10,244 nucleotides of DNA from Methylomonas sp. (GTDB lineage: Bacteria; Pseudomonadota; Gammaproteobacteria; Methylococcales; Methylomonadaceae). The DNA lies in contig JAQTYP010000085.1 in NCBI GenBank assembly GCA_028688235.1, positions 1 through 10,244 of the forward strand, read 5' to 3'. The position numbers and the translations under genes were made by a program. The notes below the pieces were generated by a model. It saw only the letters and a program-made list of their open reading frames with translations. It was not told the DNA's origin and searched no databases. Below, piece by piece: positions 6,208 through 10,244 of the stretch (positions within the stretch are counted from its first letter, which is position 1; every line of letters begins with the position of its first letter).

Positions 6208-7576
6208 GATGTTCTCCAGATGGATTTTTATGCGGGAAAGGGTGTAGTAACAGAATTTGCAGGTCGGCGACATTGGTGCCGGTGGCACCGGTCATGATGA
6301 GATCGTCGGCCGCCTGCAACGCGGTATAAGAATCGTTGTTTTCTAGTGCTGCCTCAGGCGCCATGCTGGCAGCCCGGATTTTGCTCAAAGTGCGGCTATC
6401 GACCACGCCGCCGGCCGCTTCGGTTGGACCGTCTCGGCCGTCGGTGCCGCCGCTCAAAAACGCCCAAGCGTCCGGCAGGCCAAGCCTTTCGGCGGCTAGC
6501 GCAAAAGCCAGCGCCATTTCCTGGTTGCGGCCGCCCTTGCCTTTACCGAGGACCGTTACGGTGGTTTCGCCGCCGGCGATTACCGCAGTGGTTTGTCTGA
6601 GACCTCGCTCGAATAAGGTTTTGGCATGGCGAACCAGATCTATGGCGACCTGGCGCGCTTCGCCGCACAACCGGCGACTATATATCTGGGGTAAATAAGC
6701 CAGTTGTTCGGCGGATTTGATCACGGCATCAAGGCTGACGCTGTTGCTGCCAATCAGTGTTTGCGACACGGAGTTGAAGACAGGGTCTCCGGGTTTTGCC
6801 GTCTCCGCTTTTAAACCTTTTGCGCCTTGCTCCAAATAGGCTTTGACTGCAGAGGGTACTTGCTCCAAAACTTCTTTTTGTTTTAAAACGGCTATGGCAT
6901 CGGCAAAGGTTGTCGGGTCGGCGACCGTAGGCCCGCTGGCAATGGCGCTCAAGTCGTCGCCCAATACGTCGGAAAGAATTAAGGCGTGCAGATCGGCTGG
7001 TGCCGCTAATCGGGCCAGGCCGCCGCCCTTGATTTGCGATAAATGTTTGCGTACGCAGTTGATTTGATCGATGTCGGCGCCGCTTGCCAGTAATAAACGC
7101 GTCGTGGCGACTTTATCGTCCAGGCTGACGCCGTCTACAGGGTAGGGCAGCATGGCCGAGCCTCCGCCCGATATTAAGGCCAACACCAATTCGTTTTTCG
7201 CTGCCCGATTAACTCTGTCCGCAATTTTCTTGGCCGCGGTAAGTCCTCTGGTATCGGGCAAGGGATGGCCAGCTCCAATGACTTCCAAGCCTTCGATAAG
7301 GCTGGCGTTGTCATAAGTCGTCACGACGAGGCCGGGTTCGGCCAATAGTGCAGGCGCTATGAGTTTACGAGCCGCACTAGCCATGGCGCCGGCGGCTTTG
7401 CCGAAGGCGACGATATGGATTTTTCGCCAATTACCGATGCGCTCGTTACCGATCTGCAAACGGCCGTCCAGCATTTTAAGATGCGTTTTTATCGCTGCTT
7501 GCGGGTCTGCCGCGGCAATTCCTGTTTGGAACAGGGCGAAACAATCGTCGCGCAACATCGCCGCGGTCGGGTTCAT
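6200..7576 (-). CDS. gck: Glycerate 2-kinase (class II, MOFRL family)
   Basis: A 458-residue kinase that converts D-glycerate and ATP to 2-phosphoglycerate, the last step of the serine-to-glycerate branch of the serine cycle. Family hallmarks seen are VAFGKAAGAM at 56-65, SGGGSAMLPYP at 136-146, CVRKHLSQIKGGGLA at 174-188, LSDVLGDDLSAIASGPT at 201-217, and the MOFRL C-terminal domain with GGETTVTVLGKGKGGRNQE at 335-353, SGGTDGRDGPTEAAGG at 375-390 and ATGTNVADLQILLL at 431-444. All are intact, and the length is close to normal for the family. The ATG at 7574-7576 lies 15 nt after the mtdA stop but lacks a clear ribosome-binding site; an in-frame ATG six codons further in is an alternative. 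Placement between mtdA and glyA supports the serine-cycle role over general glycerate use. Confidence 0.95.
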   Translation of the reverse strand: MNPTAAMLRDDCFALFQTGIAAADPQAAIKTHLKMLDGRLQIGNERIGNWRKIHIVAFGKAAGAMASAARKLIAPALLAEPGLVVTTYDNASLIEGLEVIGAGHPLPDTRGLTAAKKIADRVNRAAKNELVLALISGGGSAMLPYPVDGVSLDDKVATTRLLLASGADIDQINCVRKHLSQIKGGGLARLAAPADLHALILSDVLGDDLSAIASGPTVADPTTFADAIAVLKQKEVLEQVPSAVKAYLEQGAKGLKAETAKPGDPVFNSVSQTLIGSNSVSLDAVIKSAEQLAYLPQIYSRRLCGEARQVAIDLVRHAKTLFERGLRQTTAVIAGGETTVTVLGKGKGGRNQEMALAFALAAERLGLPDAWAFLSGGTDGRDGPTEAAGGVVDSRTLSKIRAASMAPEAALENNDSYTALQAADDLIMTGATGTNVADLQILLLHPFPHKNPSGEHHV

Positions 7577-7591
7577 GGCCGGCGAAATAGA

Positions 7592-8449
7592 TTAAGCCAT
7601 TTGTTTGGCTAGATTGAAAATAACTTCGGCGTCGAACACCTGCTTGTTATTTTCAAACAATTTACCGATACAGGCTCTGTGCAGAGCCAGTTTCAGCGCG
7701 CCGAAACCGATAGCGCCCCAGACGATTTTACCGTGGCGCAGTTCGCCCTTGTCCATCACCTCAGTGCCGCCTATGCCGACCGGTGGCGTGGCGTTGGCGT
7801 CGGCCAGTACTTCCAATGTGGGATGATTTTGCCAATGTTCCGGCTTTAATAGTTCGACGCCCGAAGCGCCCGTAGCGAAGACGATATGGGCGCCGTCTAT
7901 CGCAGCGGCTCGTGCGTCCAAGTCTGAGGCTTCGACCGGCGTTAAATGCACTCCAAAACGTTCTTTCATCGCAAAACAGGCTTTTTCTGCATTGAAAATA
8001 TGGCGTGAGGTGATGCTGACTTCGGCACCTTCCAGTGCCATCATCGCCGCCGCGCGTTGTCCGACTGGACCTGTCCCTGCCAATACCACGGCTTTTTTGC
8101 CGATTAACGAAGTGCTTTGGGCAATGCGTGCTACGGCCGCCGCCGCCGTCGTATTGCTGCCGTTGCTATCCAGCATGACGGAGACTTGAAAACCTGGGAA
8201 AAAATGATTTTGCACGGCAGCCAACAGGTTTTGGCCGGCTTCTATGTTGCTGCCGCCGATAAAAATGGCGGTGTTTTTTTTGTCTTTCGGGGCGCGGGTA
8301 AAAATACAGCCGTCGACAAGTCCTGCGATGTTGTCCGGCGTTAAACCTCCGTGGCCGATGACATGATCAGCCCCACCGTCGTAAGCAACGACGGTATCGA
8401 AGACCGATGGGTGGGCGTCAGTGTCAAATTGAAATAACAATTTTTTCAT
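7592..8449 (-). CDS. mtdA: NADP-dependent methylene-tetrahydromethanopterin/methylene-tetrahydrofolate dehydrogenase
   Basis: A 285-residue protein that aligns in memory along its whole length with Methylobacterium extorquens MtdA (288 residues). It shares an N-terminus of the KKLLFQFDTD...PSVFD type, YDGGADH at 23-29, LTPDN at 36-40, MLDSNGSNTTAAA at 92-104, the Rossmann nucleotide loop VVLAGTGPVG at 121-130, TSRH at 147-150 (position expected to select NADP over NAD), PPVGIGG at 222-228, and LALHRACIGKLFE near 254-266. It oxidises methylene-H4MPT or methylene-H4F with NADP, linking C1 flux to NADPH and the serine cycle in the cytoplasm. The start has a good ribosome-binding site (AGGTAAG on the minus strand, about 8455-8461). 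It is the first gene of the mtdA-gck-glyA unit and has its own promoter candidate. No fch (methenyl-H4F cyclohydrolase) gene adjoins it here. Confidence 0.96.
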   Translation of the reverse strand: MKKLLFQFDTDAHPSVFDTVVAYDGGADHVIGHGGLTPDNIAGLVDGCIFTRAPKDKKNTAIFIGGSNIEAGQNLLAAVQNHFFPGFQVSVMLDSNGSNTTAAAAVARIAQSTSLIGKKAVVLAGTGPVGQRAAAMMALEGAEVSITSRHIFNAEKACFAMKERFGVHLTPVEASDLDARAAAIDGAHIVFATGASGVELLKPEHWQNHPTLEVLADANATPPVGIGGTEVMDKGELRHGKIVWGAIGFGALKLALHRACIGKLFENNKQVFDAEVIFNLAKQMA

Positions 8450-8493
8450 TCAAACTTACCTGATAACGTGGGCCGTTCAATTTAGGACCGGGC

Positions 8494-8499
8494 ATTATA
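8494..8499 (-). promoter_or_regulatory. Candidate -10 box of the mtdA-gck-glyA operon
   Basis: The minus strand reads TATAAT exactly, which would place transcription start near 8487 and give a 5' leader of about 38 nt ending in the mtdA ribosome-binding site. The -35 position at 17-bp spacing (8517-8522) reads CAGCGA and is a poor match, so an activator or alternative sigma factor may be needed. A short inverted repeat AACG/CGTT at 8465-8477 lies in the leader. Confidence 0.5.
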
Positions 8500-8537
8500 C
8501 AAGGATATTCGGTAGGTCGCTGTATGCTTTAGTGAAG

Positions 8538-8635
8538 ATAGCGGGGCAATTGCGCTATGAGGCTTCCGACTTAAGCCGGGACAGTCAGAGGTTAAGCCTT
8601 CCTCTGTGTCCCGTTTTAAACGAGAAACCCGCTAT
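8538..8635. mobile_element. MITE-like 98-bp element with terminal inverted repeats
   Basis: The segment begins ATAGCGGG (8538-8545) and ends CCCGCTAT (8628-8635), a perfect 8-bp terminal inverted repeat. It is flanked on both sides by the direct repeat GAAG (8534-8537 and 8636-8639), as a 4-bp target-site duplication would be. Inside are further pairings: ATAGCG/CGCTAT at 8538-8543 and 8553-8558, GGCTT/AAGCC at 8561-8565 and 8573-8577, and a strong hairpin at 8577-8613. A direct repeat also spans one end: 8553-8568 and 8630-8645 agree at 13 of 16 positions. It carries no credible gene. It may be a non-autonomous transposable element or a structured RNA; the two readings are not exclusive. Single copy in this window. 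Confidence 0.4.
8577..8617 (+). terminator. Terminator-like hairpin inside the MITE-like element
   Basis: CGGGACA..CAGAGG (8577-8591) pairs with CCTCTG.TGTCCCG (8601-8613), 13 base pairs with a 2-nt bulge and a 9-nt loop, followed by TTTT on the plus strand. It has the form of an intrinsic terminator for plus-strand transcription, but there is no plus-strand gene upstream. It could end a small RNA or shield the mtdA promoter from transcription arriving from outside. Confidence 0.35.
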
Positions 8636-8639
8636 GAAG

Positions 8640-9353
8640 CAACCGCTCCGAAAACTACATGAATTTTACAAACCGGATATTCATGATGATTATTGTTACA
8701 AATCAATAATATAATAATGTAATCGAGTGGTATTGATTTTCAATAATGTCGCCTATGCATAAACTTGGGAGCCATATTGTTTGTGCTCAGACCTAAATAA
8801 AGTGCTTAAATTCGAAGCCGGTAGAGGTATTGGCCAATTTTTTCAACTAAAGCCCTAACGAATAAGGTTAGATGGTGCGAGCGCAACGCGCGAAGCCACC
8901 ATCTGAACCGGTTGTTGGACAAGCCCGGATTACAAAATAACGGTTATTTAATAGGGAAAATGCTGCTTGACAAGATGCTGAGACTAAGATATTTAGAAAA
9001 TATCTTTTTGCAGATATATTCTATGAAAATCAACAAGTTGATAAATGCGCATTTTGGTGTGATTTTTCATGTTGGTCAGTGTAGCCTGAAGAGCTGGTAT
9101 GGACAATATGCAAATACATGGTTCAACTGTTTTCAGCCGATCTAGGACACCAATAACCGGGTGTTTTGTGATTGCAAATACGCTGGGCCTTTTATACAGG
9201 CACTTTTAATGGTGATAAAGCTTGCTTTTTCTCCGCGTTAGCGGCTTCGTCCAACAGGTCGATTTGTAGGCATGTTTTCTATGGGGCTTGGAATATTTAG
9301 GTCTTGGGGGCATTGGGCATGCGCGACCACTTTTCGACCGGCGTCAACACCTG
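8640..9353. other. Gene-poor, AT-rich spacer between the MITE-like element and the AAA+ ATPase gene
   Basis: No gene can be supported. One plus-strand open frame ends at 9145 with 61 residues from an ATG at 8960; it has no recognisable domain and only a short-spaced AGGG before it. Apart from the attC-like site, the spacer holds several AT-rich palindromes: AAATCAATA/TATTGATTT at 8700-8708 and 8731-8739, and AAGATATTT-AGA-AAATATCTT at 8986-9006 followed by TTT. Base composition is visibly richer in A and T than the flanking genes, especially at 8650-8770 and 8930-9060, which fits a landing site for foreign DNA. Confidence 0.5.
8853..8920 (-). mobile_element. attC: attC-like integron recombination site (orphan)
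   Basis: Read on the minus strand from 8920 down: GTCCAAC (matches the R'' consensus RYYYAAC at all 7 positions), 4-nt spacer AACC, GGTT-C-AGATGGTG, a 19-nt terminal region containing GCGC-GTT-GCGC, CACCATCTAACC, 6-nt spacer TTATTC, then GTTAGGG (6 of 7 to the R' consensus GTTRRRY). The two inner arms pair over 12 bp with exactly one extrahelical base. That base is a C on the minus strand and so a G (8905) on the folded plus strand, at the same place in the GTTCA context as in classical aadA-type attC sites. Total length, about 68 nt, is within the attC range. The outer R boxes pair only partly (CTAAC with GTTGG). No integrase and no second site are seen, so this would be an isolated or relic site; a REP-type palindrome is the main alternative. 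Confidence 0.45.
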
Positions 9354-10244
9354 TTAGGGAAGGCAGGCCATTTCCAGTCCGCGGAACACCGAACAGCGCT
9401 TGAAGACTTCTATATCCGGTGCCAGCTGTTTTTGTTGGCAAAATTTGGCGACCAGTTTGGTTAAGCCTTTGATGTCGCGGCCGCTTGCTCCGGGAAATAA
9501 TTCGGCCAGCTGTTCGACGATACCGTCGGCCACCGGTAGCGCAAACTGTTCCGTCATCACGCGCCAGATCTTGCAACGGTCGGCATGATCGGGGGAATGA
9601 TAACGGATCATTGCGATGCAGCGGGAAATGATGGCTTCGTCGATGTCGTCGACCCGATTCGTCGTCATGAATAATAGGCCGTTGAAGTACTCCAGTACCC
9701 TGAGGAACACACCTACCACCGCATTCGAAGCCAAATTGTCGGCGCGTTTTTTGATATAAACGTCGGCTTCGTCTATCAACATCACGGCACCCCAGCGTTG
9801 CGCCCGAATCAGCGTGTCTTTCAGGGTTTTTTCCATTTCCGCGACGTTCAGTCCTAGTTGCCCGGAATGTACCCGGTACAACGGCCGTTTGATGATTTCG
9901 GAATAGACTTCCGCGGTCAGCGTTTTGCCGACGCCGGCCGGTCCCGCGCACAGCACCGTCGTGCCGCCGGATTTGCCGGCAACGATATCGTCGGTCAGCA
10001 TATCCATTTCCGCCGTCAATATATCGATTAAATCGGTTTGTTCGGGCGGCAGAATCAGTTTTTGCTTTAATTCGGGTTGGTAGACATAGGGCAGCATGTC
10101 GTCGACATGCACCCAGACATGGTGGTGCAATTCCAGATGAAACGCCAAAATGTAGCCGTGCACCGGCAATTCCGTGAACGAGCCGGGCGGAATCTCGTCT
10201 TTGACGGCTTCGACGGCTTCCTCGGCCTTACTGCTGTAACGCAT
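9354..10244 (-). CDS. AAA+ family ATPase, at the window edge
   Basis: 296 residues are visible. The classic AAA+ ATPase motifs are complete and in order: Walker A GPAGVGKT at 101-108, Walker B MLIDEA at 155-160, sensor 1 MTTNR with Asn196, arginine finger DEAIISRC with Arg208, and sensor 2 GASGRDIKGL with Arg256. The module should therefore bind and hydrolyse ATP, probably as a ring-shaped oligomer that remodels a protein partner. About 100 residues precede it; they include an aromatic and histidine-rich stretch (LELHHHVWVHVDD at 38-50) that may be part of a substrate-binding N-domain, but no named domain is recognised. The first codon lies exactly at the window edge, so the true start may be further right. 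The stop is TAA at 9354-9356. The specific subfamily and target are unknown, and nothing links it to the serine-cycle genes. Confidence 0.85.
   Translation of the reverse strand: MRYSSKAEEAVEAVKDEIPPGSFTELPVHGYILAFHLELHHHVWVHVDDMLPYVYQPELKQKLILPPEQTDLIDILTAEMDMLTDDIVAGKSGGTTVLCAGPAGVGKTLTAEVYSEIIKRPLYRVHSGQLGLNVAEMEKTLKDTLIRAQRWGAVMLIDEADVYIKKRADNLASNAVVGVFLRVLEYFNGLLFMTTNRVDDIDEAIISRCIAMIRYHSPDHADRCKIWRVMTEQFALPVADGIVEQLAELFPGASGRDIKGLTKLVAKFCQQKQLAPDIEVFKRCSVFRGLEMACLP

Noticed and set aside
6208..6288. A 27-residue N-terminal extension of GlyA
   Set aside because: It lies wholly within the end of gck, carries no family similarity, and the ATG at 6207 has a proper ribosome-binding site and the expected N-terminus.
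8532..8714. Plus-strand open frame of 60 codons from a GTG
   Set aside because: It runs through the MITE-like element and its hairpins, lacks a ribosome-binding site, and the protein resembles nothing.
8986..9009. AT-rich hairpin followed by TTT, a possible terminator
   Set aside because: The 9-bp stem has only one G-C pair and a 3-nt loop, and no gene ends before it on the plus strand.
8912..9145. Plus-strand open frame of 77 codons (61 from the ATG at 8960) next to the attC-like site
   Set aside because: No recognisable domain, biased AT-rich residues, a weak and too-close ribosome-binding site, and it runs opposite to the apparent cassette direction.
9249..9255. A second R-box-like heptamer (GTTGGAC on the minus strand), which could suggest a second attC site
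   Set aside because: No partner box, inner stem or extrahelical base is found within 150 nt; a 7-base match is expected by chance in a window of this size.
8450..9353. Possible CRISPR array, tRNA or known riboswitch in the large spacer
   Set aside because: No regularly spaced direct repeats, no tRNA cloverleaf with the GTTC arm, and no recognisable riboswitch core (glycine, cobalamin, SAM) could be found.
9238..9951. Long minus-strand frame overlapping the AAA+ gene
   Set aside because: It is the shifted frame of the AAA+ ATPase; its protein is arginine-rich and without motifs, whereas the overlapping frame has all ATPase motifs.

Overview
The window looks like chromosomal DNA from a gammaproteobacterial methanotroph (order Methylococcales; genus not resolved). 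The strongest clue is a minus-strand serine-cycle block: an MtdA-type NADP-dependent methylene-tetrahydromethanopterin/tetrahydrofolate dehydrogenase, a class II (MOFRL) glycerate 2-kinase and serine hydroxymethyltransferase. MtdA is largely confined to methylotrophs. The accompanying genes (H-NS-like protein, DUF2914 membrane protein, OlsF-like double acyltransferase) fit a gammaproteobacterium.

Layout, left to right. Positions 1-548 (+) hold the 3' part of a membrane-anchored DUF2914 protein. Positions 623-943 (+) encode a small H-NS-family nucleoid protein whose 3' end overlaps, tail to tail, a minus-strand operon. That operon, read from 4464 down to 936, encodes an OlsF-like two-domain acyltransferase, an M14-type zinc carboxypeptidase/deacylase and an alpha/beta hydrolase, packed with a 9-nt gap and an 8-nt overlap. 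A spacer of about 480 bp (4465-4947) carries two inverted copies of a TTCGTG-rich repeat and a perfect 17-bp hairpin just after glyA. Positions 8449 down to 4948 (-) are mtdA, gck and glyA, with a 15-nt gap and an 8-nt overlap, probably one transcript from a promoter with a perfect TATAAT at 8494-8499.

A 904-bp gene-poor spacer (8450-9353) follows. It contains a 98-bp MITE-like element (8-bp terminal inverted repeats, 4-bp flanking direct repeats, strong internal hairpin) and, at 8853-8920, a structure with the architecture of an integron attC site. From 9354 to the right edge (-) lies an AAA+ ATPase.

How the genes work together: GlyA joins a C1 unit from methylene-tetrahydrofolate to glycine to make serine. 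Gck phosphorylates glycerate, derived from serine through hydroxypyruvate, to 2-phosphoglycerate. MtdA links the reduced-folate/methanopterin C1 pool to NADPH. The other serine-cycle genes (sga, hpr, fch, ppc, mtk, mcl) are not in this window. The olsF-like operon probably concerns membrane lipid or acyl-amide metabolism.

No complete undescribed defence or metabolic system is evident. The most unusual material is the non-coding DNA between the AAA+ gene and mtdA.
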